Source of the DNA: Pseudomonas reactans | Lineage (GTDB): Bacteria; Pseudomonadota; Gammaproteobacteria; Pseudomonadales; Pseudomonadaceae | Direction of reading: 5' to 3' | Length of the DNA: 64,000 nt | NCBI RefSeq assembly: GCF_013385825.1 | Contig: NZ_JACAPG010000020.1 | Location: forward strand, 333,754 to 397,753 | In this document: in pieces, positions 57,541 through 64,000 of the stretch | Position numbering within the stretch: position 1 is the first letter of the stretch | Layout of the letters: each line of letters starts with the position of its first letter | Position numbers and translations under genes: made by a program | Notes under the pieces: model-generated | Seen by the model: only the letters and a program-made list of their open reading frames with translations | Told to the model about the DNA's origin: nothing | Database searches by the model: none

Positions 57541-58926
57541 TCAGGGGCGCGCCCTGCTCAAGTCGTGAGGGTGCTCGTCCGGCCCAGCGGGCGCAGGCGG
57601 CCCTACAAAGGGCGGTTCGTCCGCTTCGGGGCTCAACGCCGCTTCCGGCTCAGGTTCAGGGGCGGCGGTTTGCATTTGTTCCTGAACCACGGCCTCGTCT
57701 ACCCGCGGATCGAGACAAGCCACCAGCGGCGAACTGGACATGCTGTCGGGCATTGCCACGTGGTGCAACGGTGCATCATCCACCTGATGCAGGTTGGTCA
57801 CCGCTTTCGGTCGGATGCGCCACACCAGGATCAACGCACACAGGCTGAAAAACGCATACAGCATGTGGCTGCCGAACAGCTTCATCACCACACCGGCGAG
57901 CAACGGCCCGACACTGGCGCCGACGCCGTAGGTCACCAACAGCATGGCCGTCAGCGACACGCGTCGATCGCCTTCCACATGGTCGTTGGAGAACGCCACC
58001 GCCAGCGGATACAGACAGAACTGCACCAGGGAGCAGACAAAGCCTGCCACGAACAGCACTTCCAGCGGCACCTTGGTCAGTATCGCCAGCGGCAACGCCG
58101 CCACGGCCAGGCACAGGGCAAAGCAGCGGATCAGCAGCGCGCGATCATAGCGGTCCGACAGCCAGCCCAATGGCCACTGCACCACCAGCCCGGCAAAAAT
58201 GCAGCTACCCATGAACAGGCCCACTTGCTCGGTGGTCAAGCCCTGCTGAGAGGCATACAACGGCGCCAGACCGTAGAACGAGCCGACGATCAGCCCCGCG
58301 CCAAGCACGGTACTCAGGGACTGCGGCACGCGTTTTATAAAGAAGCGCGGCTCCATCGGGGCAGGATGCAGAGGCGCCGGGTGAATGCGCCGCGTCATGG
58401 CCACCGGCACCAGGCACAGCGCAAAACACAGCGCGACCAGCATCAGCAACTCAAGACCCAATTGAGGGTGCATGACCAGAATCAGTTGGCCGAGCACCAG
58501 GCCCAGGTAAGACGCAATCATATAGCCGCTGAACACCACGCCACGCTGCTTGGCATCGGCCTGCTCATTGAGCCAGCTCTCGATGACCATGTACTGGCAC
58601 ATCATGCCCAGGCCGACGATCATCCGCAGCACGATCCACGCCGGCAGCCAATCGATCAGCCCGTGGCCCAACACCGCCGCGCCGACGATCCCGGCGCAGG
58701 TCGCATAGGCGCGAATATGCCCGACCCGGGCAATCAGGCGATGCCCGATCTTGCCACCCAGCACCAGGCCAAAATAGTTGGCCGCCATCAACGCGCCGAC
58801 CCACAGGCTGTCGACATGATCGGCCGCCAGGCGCAGGGCCAGGTAAGTACTGAGCAGGCCGGAGCCGATCAGCATCATCAAGGAGGCGAAATAAAGGGCT
58901 CGAAAAGATTTCCAGATCTGGCGCAT
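57541..58926 (-). CDS. MFS transporter (YcaD-like)
   Basis: 461 residues: twelve membrane segments followed by a cytoplasmic tail of about 65 residues rich in Pro, Glu and Ala. MFS motif A appears in GGKIGHRLIARVGHIRAYA and as GWLSDRYDRALLIR in the second half. It resembles E. coli YcaD. The substrate is unknown. The unusual acidic tail (PEPEPEAALSPEADEPPFVGPPAPAG) is longer than in most MFS proteins. Monocistronic. Confidence 0.87.
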   Translation of the reverse strand: MRQIWKSFRALYFASLMMLIGSGLLSTYLALRLAADHVDSLWVGALMAANYFGLVLGGKIGHRLIARVGHIRAYATCAGIVGAAVLGHGLIDWLPAWIVLRMIVGLGMMCQYMVIESWLNEQADAKQRGVVFSGYMIASYLGLVLGQLILVMHPQLGLELLMLVALCFALCLVPVAMTRRIHPAPLHPAPMEPRFFIKRVPQSLSTVLGAGLIVGSFYGLAPLYASQQGLTTEQVGLFMGSCIFAGLVVQWPLGWLSDRYDRALLIRCFALCLAVAALPLAILTKVPLEVLFVAGFVCSLVQFCLYPLAVAFSNDHVEGDRRVSLTAMLLVTYGVGASVGPLLAGVVMKLFGSHMLYAFFSLCALILVWRIRPKAVTNLHQVDDAPLHHVAMPDSMSSSPLVACLDPRVDEAVVQEQMQTAAPEPEPEAALSPEADEPPFVGPPAPAGPDEHPHDLSRARP

Positions 58927-59153
58927 CGGCGTTCCGAGCGGCTCCTTGCGGTGAGAGACAGGGCTATCGGCATGATAGTCCGGGGTGGCCGGGTCCGGAC
59001 AGGCGGTATGCGCTGTTTCCGGGGATTATTTTGCTTAAAGGCTCAGACGCTGTCCGGCTGCGCGCGGGATACACGAATCGCTATAAATACACGATGCCAG
59101 GGCTGTGAACCCATAACCCCGGCAAGGTTCGACCCATCTTCGGAAAACGCCCA

Positions 59154-59191
59154 CAAAAAAGCCCCGCCAGACGGATCTGTGCGGGGCTTTG
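59154..59191 (-). terminator. Terminator of tRNA-Arg(CCT)
   Basis: Minus strand AAAGCCCCGC, loop, GCGGGGCTTTTTTG, starting a few bases after the CCA end of the tRNA. Confidence 0.9.
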
Positions 59192-59195
59192 GATC

Positions 59196-59272
59196 TGGTG
59201 TCCCAGGGCCGGTTCGAACGGCCAACCTTCCCCTTAGGAGGGGGATGCTCTATCCAATTGAGCTACTGGGAC
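59196..59272 (-). tRNA. tRNA-Arg (anticodon CCT)
   Basis: 77 nt with encoded CCA. Acceptor GTCCCAG/CTGGGAC, D-arm AGCTCAATTGGATAGAGC, anticodon stem TCCCC/GGGGA with loop CTCCTAA giving CCT, T-arm GGCCGTTCGAACCGGCC. It reads AGG. A solitary tRNA gene with its own terminator. Confidence 0.97.
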
Positions 59273-59432
59273 AAATGACAGCCACTGCGCTAAAGGCGCG
59301 GCGACAGACGGCGTGCATGTTAACGGCCGAGGTGGGTTTTGTCATGTCGTCCGTGGGCTTTTTGAGTGTAGGCCGGTACTGACCTTATTTATCCTGCCTT
59401 GCCCCCACAAACACGGGCCCGTGAGGCCATCG

Positions 59433-59474
59433 TGCAAAATGCACTCTCCCAAAACGCCATCATTGCAAATTGCA
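59433..59474. promoter_or_regulatory. Two TGCA-N3-TGCA palindromes upstream of a sigma-54-like promoter
   Basis: TGCAAAATGCA (59433-59443) and TGCAAATTGCA (59464-59474), 31 bases apart (about three helical turns), 55-95 bases upstream of the sigma-54-like element at 59530. Possible enhancer sites; the protein is unknown. Confidence 0.5.
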
Positions 59475-59529
59475 ACCTTCCAGCCATTTAAAATAGACTC
59501 AACCCGTTGATTTAATTGAACTAATAGGT

Positions 59530-59545
59530 TGGCATGACACCTGCA
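59530..59545 (+). promoter_or_regulatory. Sigma-54-like promoter of the small gene pair
   Basis: TGGCATGACACCTGCA compared with TGGCACG-N4-TTGCA: the -24 GG and -12 GC are correctly spaced, with two mismatches. It is 52 bases before ATG 59598. Confidence 0.65.
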
Positions 59546-59597
59546 ATACTTCTCCTACAAACCCAATAAGCCACGGCGTTAAGCGGAGAACATAACC

Positions 59598-59825
59598 ATG
59601 AACAGTGCCCTTCTGTTAGCCCTCAACACCGTAGCCTTGGCTGCACTGCTGATGTTTCATTTTCAATCGACCGGCAGCAACGACCCCGCCCAAATCAGCC
59701 AGGCCGTGCCACATCACTTGCAACAACGCCCACAACTGGCGGTGATGACCCCAAACGCGCAATCGCCGGTACGCGTGGCCCAAGAGGCTCAGTCCACACC
59801 TGCTTCTGAACACTGGGTTTTCTGA
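59598..59825 (+). CDS. Small membrane-anchored protein, unknown function
   Basis: 75 residues: one N-terminal hydrophobic segment (MNSALLLALNTVALAALLMF) and a polar tail rich in Gln, Pro and Ala ending STPASEHWVF. ATG 59598 has GCGGAG upstream. It follows the sigma-54-like promoter and is 10 bases ahead of a second tiny membrane protein gene, so the two form a unit. No known family is recognised. Confidence 0.72.
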   Translation: MNSALLLALNTVALAALLMFHFQSTGSNDPAQISQAVPHHLQQRPQLAVMTPNAQSPVRVAQEAQSTPASEHWVF

Positions 59826-59835
59826 GGACATTCTG

Positions 59836-60015
59836 ATGAACAAATTTGCCTGGCTGTTTTTGTGCCTGACCGCATTGGCTGCAGTTCTGGGCATAAGCAC
59901 CGAATCCTATGACGGCCAGACCACTGCATTTGTTAGCAGCGGCGTGTTCGCCTGTCTATTGCTGCTCACGTTGATCGTCGGTCGACGCATCAAATTCGAC
60001 CCCATCCTGCGCTAA
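59836..60015 (+). CDS. Small two-helix membrane protein, 59 residues
   Basis: ATG 59836 to TAA 60013-60015: MNKFAWLFLCLTALAAVLGI, a polar stretch STESYDGQTTAF, then VSSGVFACLLLLTLIVGRRI and KFDPILR. Two membrane segments with a positively charged C-terminus, so the tail should be cytoplasmic. It resembles the short PA3371-type proteins of Pseudomonas, as far as I can recall. Ten bases separate it from the previous small gene, and it has TGAGGA upstream. Function unknown. Confidence 0.72.
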   Translation: MNKFAWLFLCLTALAAVLGISTESYDGQTTAFVSSGVFACLLLLTLIVGRRIKFDPILR

Positions 60016-60245
60016 TCTCCTTTCCCTACCTTATGTCGCCTCCCCCTCGCTAATCGGCAAATTGCCACTAGTCTTAAACTTAAGGGCAAAAGGCCACTTT
60101 GCTATAGGATGTGCGGCCTCAAACCCTGTGGTGGCCTGGACTGACGGGAAGTTCCATCGCGGATTTACGCGTTGAAAAGTTTTCCAACCAGTCCGCAAAA
60201 ATGCAAATGAGTGCTGGCATAAAGCCTTTAGGCAGTTCAATATTT

Positions 60246-60259
60246 GTCACAGAATTGAC
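60246..60259 (+). promoter_or_regulatory. FleQ-box-like site upstream of amrZ
   Basis: GTCACAGAATTGAC compared with the FleQ consensus GTCAATAAATTGAC: 11 of 14 bases agree, with both half-sites GTCA/TTGAC present. Confidence 0.5.
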
Positions 60260-60312
60260 GCCAAGGAAATGTCAAATCTGAGGCATGATGCGGCCTCTTT
60301 GCAATTCAGGTT

Positions 60313-60338
60313 GAACTTTGGTCGTGAGCCTTGTCTTA
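60313..60338 (+). promoter_or_regulatory. AlgU (sigma-22)-like promoter of amrZ
   Basis: GAACTT-N15-TCTTA against GAACTT-N16/17-TCTGA; perfect -35, weaker -10 and slightly short spacing. Start about 50 bases before ATG 60396. amrZ is AlgU-dependent in P. aeruginosa. Confidence 0.45.
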
Positions 60339-60395
60339 ACACTCATCTTGCGGCCAATTCCAAAAACCGCTCCCCTGAACTAACCGGTTAAATAT

Positions 60396-60722
60396 ATGCG
60401 CCCATTGAAACAGGCAATTTATTCCAGCCGTACGGCTGACAAGTTCGTCGTACGTCTGCCAGACGGAATGCGGGAACGCATTGCCGAGGTGGCTCGCAAT
60501 CATCACCGCAGCATGAACTCCGAAATCATCGCGCGCCTGGAACAAAGCCTCATTCAGGAAGGTGCGCTGGGCGACGAGTTGAGCATGCGCCTGGACAGCC
60601 CCGAGCTGTCGCTGCACGAACGCGAACTGCTGCAGCGTTTTCGTCAGCTCTCCCATCGTCAGCAAAATGCTCTCGTCTCGCTTATCGCGCACGACGTTGA
60701 GGCGGCCGCAGAAGCCAATTGA
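60396..60722 (+). CDS. amrZ: Ribbon-helix-helix regulator AmrZ
   Basis: 108 residues, nearly the same as P. aeruginosa AmrZ (AlgZ): flexible MRPLKQAIYSSR, Arc-type ribbon-helix-helix TADKFVVRLPDGMRERIAEVARNHHRSMNSEIIARLEQSL (about 13-53), and the C-terminal tetramerisation part SPELSLHERELLQRFRQLSHRQQNALVSLIAHD. AmrZ activates alginate and controls motility and cyclic-di-GMP genes; in P. fluorescens it represses motility. It has no obvious Shine-Dalgarno sequence: the bases before the ATG are CCGGTTAAATAT. A terminator follows. Confidence 0.95.
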   Translation: MRPLKQAIYSSRTADKFVVRLPDGMRERIAEVARNHHRSMNSEIIARLEQSLIQEGALGDELSMRLDSPELSLHERELLQRFRQLSHRQQNALVSLIAHDVEAAAEAN

Positions 60723-60740
60723 TCTGCAACTGAAAGCCGA

Positions 60741-60766
60741 AGCCAGCCATGTGCTGGCTTTTTTTT
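60741..60766 (+). terminator. Terminator of amrZ
   Basis: AGCCAGC, loop CATGT, GCTGGCTTTTTTTT, 19 bases after the stop. Confidence 0.92.
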
Positions 60767-60779
60767 GCATGGGATTTTT

Positions 60780-60866
60780 TGTAGGAGCAGGCTTGCCGGC
60801 GATCCGAGCGATGCGGTCTATCAGTTAAACCGAGGGGATGCGATCGCTGGCAAGCCAGCTCCTACA
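60780..60866. repeat. REP doublet copy 12
   Basis: TGTAGGAGCAGGCTTGCCGG and the inverted CTGGCAAGCCAGCTCCTACA between the convergent amrZ and mgtE genes. Confidence 0.9.
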
Positions 60867-60891
60867 GAGGGAGCCGGCGCGCCATGCAAGA

Positions 60892-62334
60892 TCAGAGCAG
60901 GAAGATCGTTGCCAAGCCCAGAAAGATGAAAAAGCCACCACTGTCGGTCATGGCCGTGATCATCACGCTGGCACCCATTGCCGGGTCGCGCCCAAGGCGG
61001 GCCAGAGTCATCGGGATCAATACCCCCATCAGTGCCGCCAGCAGCAGGTTAAGGGTCATGGCGGCGGTCATCACCACGCCGAGCGACCAACTGCCATACA
61101 GCAAGTAGGCCACCACACCGATCACCCCACCCCACACCAAGCCATTGATAAGGCCTACCGCCAACTCTTTGCGCAGCAGGCGCGACGAGTTCGCTGTACT
61201 CACCTGATCCAGCGCCATGGCGCGCACGATCATGGTAATCGTCTGGTTACCCGAGTTACCGCCGATCCCGGCCACGATCGGCATCAGTGCGGCGAGCGCC
61301 ACCAACTTCTCGATCGACCCTTCGAACAACCCAATCACACGCGACGCGATAAAAGCGGTGATCAGGTTAATGGCCAGCCACGCCCAACGGTTATGCAGTG
61401 AACGCCAAACCGATGCAAAAATATCTTCCTCTTCACGCAAACCTGCCATGTTGAGGACTTCGGTCTCACTCTCTTCACGAATCAGGTCGACCATTTCATC
61501 GATGGTCAAACGACCGATCAACTTGCCGTTCTTGTCGACCACCGGCGCCGAGATCAAGTCATAACGTTCAAACGCCTGGGCAGCCTCGTAGGCGTCTTCA
61601 TCCGGGTGAAAGCTCACCGGATCACTGGCCATGACGTCGGCCACTTTTTTCTCAGGGTCGTTGACCAGCAGGCGCTTGATCGGCAGCACGCCCTTGAGAA
61701 TGCCCTCGTAATCGACCACAAACAGTTTGTCGGTATGGCCCGGCAACTCTTTGAGACGACGCAGGTAACGCAAGACCACTTCCAAACTGACGTCTTCGCG
61801 GATGGTGACCATCTCGAAGTCCATCAGGGCGCCGACCTGATCCTCGTCGTAGGACAGCGCGGAGCGCACACGCTCACGCTGCTGGCCGTCGAGGGCCTCC
61901 ATCAGCTCATGGACAACATCACGGGGCAGTTCGGGGGCCAGGTCGGCCAGTTCGTCGGCGTCCATCTCCTTGGCCGCGGCCAAGAGCTCATGATCGTCCA
62001 TGTCGGCGATCAGGGTTTCTCGGACCGAGTCGGACACTTCGAGCAGGATGTCGCCGTCGCGGTCAGCCTTGACCAACTGCCAGAGAGTCAGTCGATCATC
62101 CAGCGGCAAGGCTTCGAGAATGTAGGCGACGTCAGCGGAGTGAAGGTCGTCGAGCTTGCGTTGCAGCTCAACGAGGTTTTGCCGGTGAACCAGGTTTTCG
62201 ACCAGGTTGTTGTTCGGGCCATCCTGGCGATGCGTAAGGTCTTCGACCACGCGTTGGCGCTGCAGCAGCTCGATGACTTGAGCCAGGCGATCCTGCAGGC
62301 TTTCTTGTGTTTTCTTTACTTCTACTTCGGTCAT
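60892..62334 (-). CDS. mgtE: Magnesium transporter MgtE
   Basis: 480 residues from ATG 62334. N-terminal helical Mg-sensing domain (about 35-140, ADVAYILEALPLDDRLTLWQLV), two CBS domains (about 145-270), and a five-helix pore with GIGGNSGNQTITMIVRAMALD and MTDSGGFFIFLGLATIFLL. MgtE is a gated Mg channel in the inner membrane that closes at high internal Mg. The ten upstream residues in the open frame are not used. It precedes the tRNA-rsmA region in P. aeruginosa as well. Confidence 0.95.
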   Translation of the reverse strand: MTEVEVKKTQESLQDRLAQVIELLQRQRVVEDLTHRQDGPNNNLVENLVHRQNLVELQRKLDDLHSADVAYILEALPLDDRLTLWQLVKADRDGDILLEVSDSVRETLIADMDDHELLAAAKEMDADELADLAPELPRDVVHELMEALDGQQRERVRSALSYDEDQVGALMDFEMVTIREDVSLEVVLRYLRRLKELPGHTDKLFVVDYEGILKGVLPIKRLLVNDPEKKVADVMASDPVSFHPDEDAYEAAQAFERYDLISAPVVDKNGKLIGRLTIDEMVDLIREESETEVLNMAGLREEEDIFASVWRSLHNRWAWLAINLITAFIASRVIGLFEGSIEKLVALAALMPIVAGIGGNSGNQTITMIVRAMALDQVSTANSSRLLRKELAVGLINGLVWGGVIGVVAYLLYGSWSLGVVMTAAMTLNLLLAALMGVLIPMTLARLGRDPAMGASVMITAMTDSGGFFIFLGLATIFLL

Positions 62335-62639
62335 AGGCGAACTCCACTCCCAGCAGCGGGGCACGCCGGAAGGATCAATCAGTCAATTCATGATTGGTAA
62401 AACGGGGTACTGAGCAACTACTGGGTAAGTCCATGGAGGTATTCCACAAGCCCCGGCGGGGCTGACGGGCGCAATGATACACCGCCCGGCCACTTTAAAC
62501 GTCAAAAAACTGGGAAGAACAAGCGCTTGCGAGCCAAAGCTGAGTATTGGCTGCATCTATGAACTGCGACGACGCAGTGGAGAAGGAAAACACATGGAGG
62601 CGAGAGAAAAAGAAAAAATCCTACACAAACCCCAGACGG

Positions 62640-62668
62640 CAAAAAGCCCGCACTAGGCGGGCTTTTTG
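62640..62668 (-). terminator. Terminator of the tRNA-Arg genes
   Basis: Minus strand AAAAAGCCCGCC, loop, GGCGGGCTTTTT-like stem (AAAGCCCGC/GCGGGCTTT) with T runs, immediately after the CCA end of the distal tRNA-Arg. Confidence 0.9.
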
Positions 62669-62674
62669 TTTGTA

Positions 62675-62751
62675 TGGTGCACTCGACAGGATTCGAACCT
62701 GTGACCGCTCGGTTCGTAGCCGAGTACTCTATCCAGCTGAGCTACGAGTGC
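62675..62751 (-). tRNA. tRNA-Arg (anticodon ACG), copy 2
   Basis: 77 nt with encoded CCA. Acceptor GCACTCG/CGAGTGC, anticodon stem CTCGG/CCGAG with loop CTACGAA giving ACG, T-arm ACAGGTTCGAATCCTGT. Identical to the copy 72 bases upstream. Confidence 0.97.
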
Positions 62752-62823
62752 AGATTGTGTTTTTAGACCAGATCACAACTGGTTGTAACCGAATCACCTG
62801 CATTGCTGCAACTGACTCTTAAA

Positions 62824-62900
62824 TGGTGCACTCGACAGGATTCGAACCTGTGACCGCTCGGTTCGTAGCCGAGTACTCTATCCAGCTGAGCTACGAGTGC
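62824..62900 (-). tRNA. tRNA-Arg (anticodon ACG), copy 1
   Basis: 77 nt with encoded CCA, identical to the following copy. Transcribed with tRNA-Ser upstream and the second copy downstream. It reads CGU and, with inosine, CGC and CGA. Confidence 0.97.
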
Positions 62901-63008
62901 ATTTGTTGCCGCGCATTATAGGCCGTTCAATCTCTATGTAAAGCTATTTTTTCGTTAATTTTCAACAACTTAGCGAAAAAACCAGATTGCAACGTACTAA
63001 GCAAATAA

Positions 63009-63099
63009 TGGCGGAGAACGGGGGATTCGAACCCCCGACACCCTTTTGAGGTGTACTCCCTTAGCAGGGGAGCGCCTTCGGCCACTCGGCCAGCTCTCC
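63009..63099 (-). tRNA. tRNA-Ser (anticodon GCT)
   Basis: 91 nt with encoded CCA and a long variable arm (TACACCTCAAAAGGGTGT). Acceptor GGAGAGC with GTTCTCC; anticodon stem CTCCC/GGGAG with loop CTGCTAA giving GCT. Reads AGC and AGU. Confidence 0.97.
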
Positions 63100-63161
63100 G
63101 CAACACGGGGCGTATATTAACCACGTTCATCCCCGTTTGCAAACATAAAAAACGATAAAAA

Positions 63162-63350
63162 TTAAAGGCTTGGTTCTTCGTCCTTCTCTTTCTTGATCCG
63201 CAGGTAGATTTCCTCGCGGTGTACCGCCACCTCTTTCGGAGCGTTAACCCCGATACGCACTTGATTGCCTTTGACGCCGAGCACGGTCACGGTGATTTCG
63301 CCATCACCGATAATCAGGCTTTCTGCGCAACGACGAGTCAGAATCAGCAT
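63162..63350 (-). CDS. rsmA: Post-transcriptional regulator RsmA/CsrA
   Basis: 62 residues from ATG 63350, which follows a strong GAGGAG. CsrA sequence MLILTRRCAESLIIGDGEITVTVLG, RIGVNAPKEVAVHREEIYLRI with the RNA-binding Arg44. It binds GGA motifs near translation starts and represses secondary metabolism and biofilm genes; in Pseudomonas it is titrated by Gac-controlled sRNAs. It sits between lysC and the tRNA genes, as in P. aeruginosa. Six upstream residues in the open frame are not used. Confidence 0.96.
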   Translation of the reverse strand: MLILTRRCAESLIIGDGEITVTVLGVKGNQVRIGVNAPKEVAVHREEIYLRIKKEKDEEPSL

Positions 63351-63392
63351 ACCTTTCTCCTCACGCATTTCAGTTCAGGAACAACAGTCTGC

Positions 63393-63427
63393 AAAAAAAA
63401 GGCCTTCGACCTACAACCCAAAGGCCA
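63393..63427 (-). terminator. Terminator-like hairpin between lysC and rsmA
   Basis: Minus strand TGGCCTT, loop, AAGGCCTTTTTTTT. It is the second hairpin after lysC, 43 bases before the rsmA start codon, so it is a possible attenuator or the end of a short RNA. Confidence 0.75.
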
Positions 63428-63481
63428 TAGCCCTACCCGCCTAAGTATTGTCGAGCGCACGCAAAAGAACATGCGCCCTAC

Positions 63482-63515
63482 AAAAAAAGGAAAGGCGCGG
63501 TAAACCGCGCCTTCC
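63482..63515 (-). terminator. Terminator of lysC
   Basis: Minus strand GGAAGGCGCGGT, loop, ACCGCGCCTTTCCTTTTTTT, 11 bases after the lysC stop. Confidence 0.92.
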
Positions 63516-63525
63516 TGGCACTTCG

Positions 63526-64000
63526 TCACTCGCCCTGTCGGGCCGGAGCGTCCAGCTCAAAAGCGGTATGCAGCGCGCGTACAGCCAGTTCCAGGTACTT
63601 CTCTTCGATCACCACCGAGACCTTGATTTCCGAGGTGGAGATCATCTGGATGTTGATGCTTTCCTTGGCCAGGGCCTCGAACATGCGGCTGGCAACGCCC
63701 GCATGAGAGCGCATGCCCACACCTACGATCGACACCTTGGCGATCTTGGTATCACCGACCACTTCACGGGCGCCAATCTCGCTCGCGGTGTTCTGCAGGA
63801 TCTTCTCCGCCGCATCGTACTCGTTGCGGTGCACGGTGAAGGTGAAATCGGTGGTGTTATCGTGCGAAACGTTCTGCACGATCATGTCGACTTCAATGTT
63901 CGCGCCGCTGATAGGGCCCAGGATCTTGAACGCCACCCCCGGGGTATCCGGCACGCCACGGATAGTCAGCTTGGCTTCATCACGGTTGAAAGCGATACCG
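63526..64000 (-). CDS. lysC: Aspartate kinase, C-terminal ACT domains (5' end outside window)
   Basis: The frame is open from 64000 to the stop at 63526, giving the last 157 residues or so. This is the regulatory ACT pair of aspartokinase: AFNRDEAKLTIRGVPDTPGVAFKILGPISGANIEVDMIVQNVS, then KVSIVGVGMRSHAGVASRMFEALAKESINIQMISTSEIKVSVVIEEKYLELAVRALHTAFEL. It phosphorylates aspartate and is feedback-inhibited by lysine and threonine. In Pseudomonas lysC lies directly upstream of rsmA. The catalytic domain is beyond the window. Confidence 0.95.
   Translation of the reverse strand, partial: GIAFNRDEAKLTIRGVPDTPGVAFKILGPISGANIEVDMIVQNVSHDNTTDFTFTVHRNEYDAAEKILQNTASEIGAREVVGDTKIAKVSIVGVGMRSHAGVASRMFEALAKESINIQMISTSEIKVSVVIEEKYLELAVRALHTAFELDAPARQGE

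Larger units (their letters stand above)
60016..60395. other. amrZ upstream control region (380 bases, no gene)
   Basis: No coding frame. It contains a FleQ-box-like sequence, an AlgU-like promoter, two GGC-N5-GCC palindromes (60056-60066 and 60216-60226) that resemble AmrZ sites, and TAACCGGTTA (60381-60390) just before the start codon. The amount of control sequence fits a regulator with many inputs. Confidence 0.6.

Noticed and set aside
57535..59382. A 615-codon plus-strand frame over the YcaD-like MFS gene
   Set aside because: It runs through a terminator and a tRNA gene and has shadow composition.
59196..63099. tRNA genes as attachment sites of an integrated element
   Set aside because: No integrase, no duplicated tRNA 3' ends and no phage-like genes nearby; the two tRNA-Arg(ACG) are complete tandem copies.

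Overview
The window is about 64 kb of a fluorescent Pseudomonas chromosome, most like the P. fluorescens group. Reasons: the proteins are close to Pseudomonas AmrZ, PcpS, DctA, PhoP/PhoQ and the Pseudomonas-type RNase E, the base composition is GC-rich, and there are a dozen copies of the 'tgtaggagc-cggcttgccggcgat' REP family typical of this group. There is no prophage, integron, insertion sequence, rRNA operon or CRISPR array. The left end cuts an ETF-ubiquinone oxidoreductase gene and the right end cuts lysC.

Layout. 1-18 kb is mostly accessory metabolism: an AraC-type regulator beside a zinc alcohol dehydrogenase, an IclR regulator, an L-arabinose ABC transporter operon led by a short-chain dehydrogenase, a GNAT enzyme, an MFS transporter, two small proteins, a four-gene operon (GntR regulator, ADP-ribosylglycohydrolase, NCS1 permease, PfkB kinase) that looks like an uncharacterised nucleoside-use system, then DUF1285 and DUF4823 proteins, a MoaA-type cyclase and a TetR regulator. 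18.5-35.8 kb is a conserved core: an RgsA-like sRNA; tatD, holB, tmk, mltG, pabC, fabF, acpP, fabG, fabD, plsX, rpmF and yceD on the minus strand; maf on the plus strand; then sppA, a HAD phosphatase and rluC; and rne behind a leader of about 700 nt. 36-49.6 kb holds a MocA/XdhC pair, dctA, an AraC-type regulator, phoP/phoQ with a small secreted-protein gene in front, pcpS, an RstAB-like two-component pair and nrdA. 49.7-57.5 kb is a flagellar and chemotaxis block: flgBCDE, cheR, cheV, flgA, flgM, flgN and a YcgR-type PilZ protein. 57.5-64 kb holds an MFS transporter, tRNA-Arg(CCT), two tiny genes behind a sigma-54-like promoter, amrZ, mgtE, two tRNA-Arg(ACG), tRNA-Ser(GCT), rsmA/csrA and lysC.

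Links between genes. PcpS is expected to activate the AcpP encoded 18 kb away, and RgsA is reported to affect acpP in P. aeruginosa. Several regulators of motility and lifestyle sit together (AmrZ, RsmA, RgsA, FlgM, CheV/CheR, YcgR). The intergenic regions are rich in readable signals: four sigma-54-type promoters (dctA, flgB, flgA, the 59.6 kb gene pair), three of them with palindrome clusters upstream that look like enhancers; a sigma-28 promoter for flgM; a direct-repeat PhoP box; a DnaA box at nrdA; an AlgU-like promoter and a FleQ-like box at amrZ; and CA-rich Crc/Hfq-type motifs at the arabinose operon. Compared from memory with P. aeruginosa PAO1, the window is a mosaic of blocks that are far apart there, and pilZ is missing from between tatD and holB. 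No computation or database search was run.
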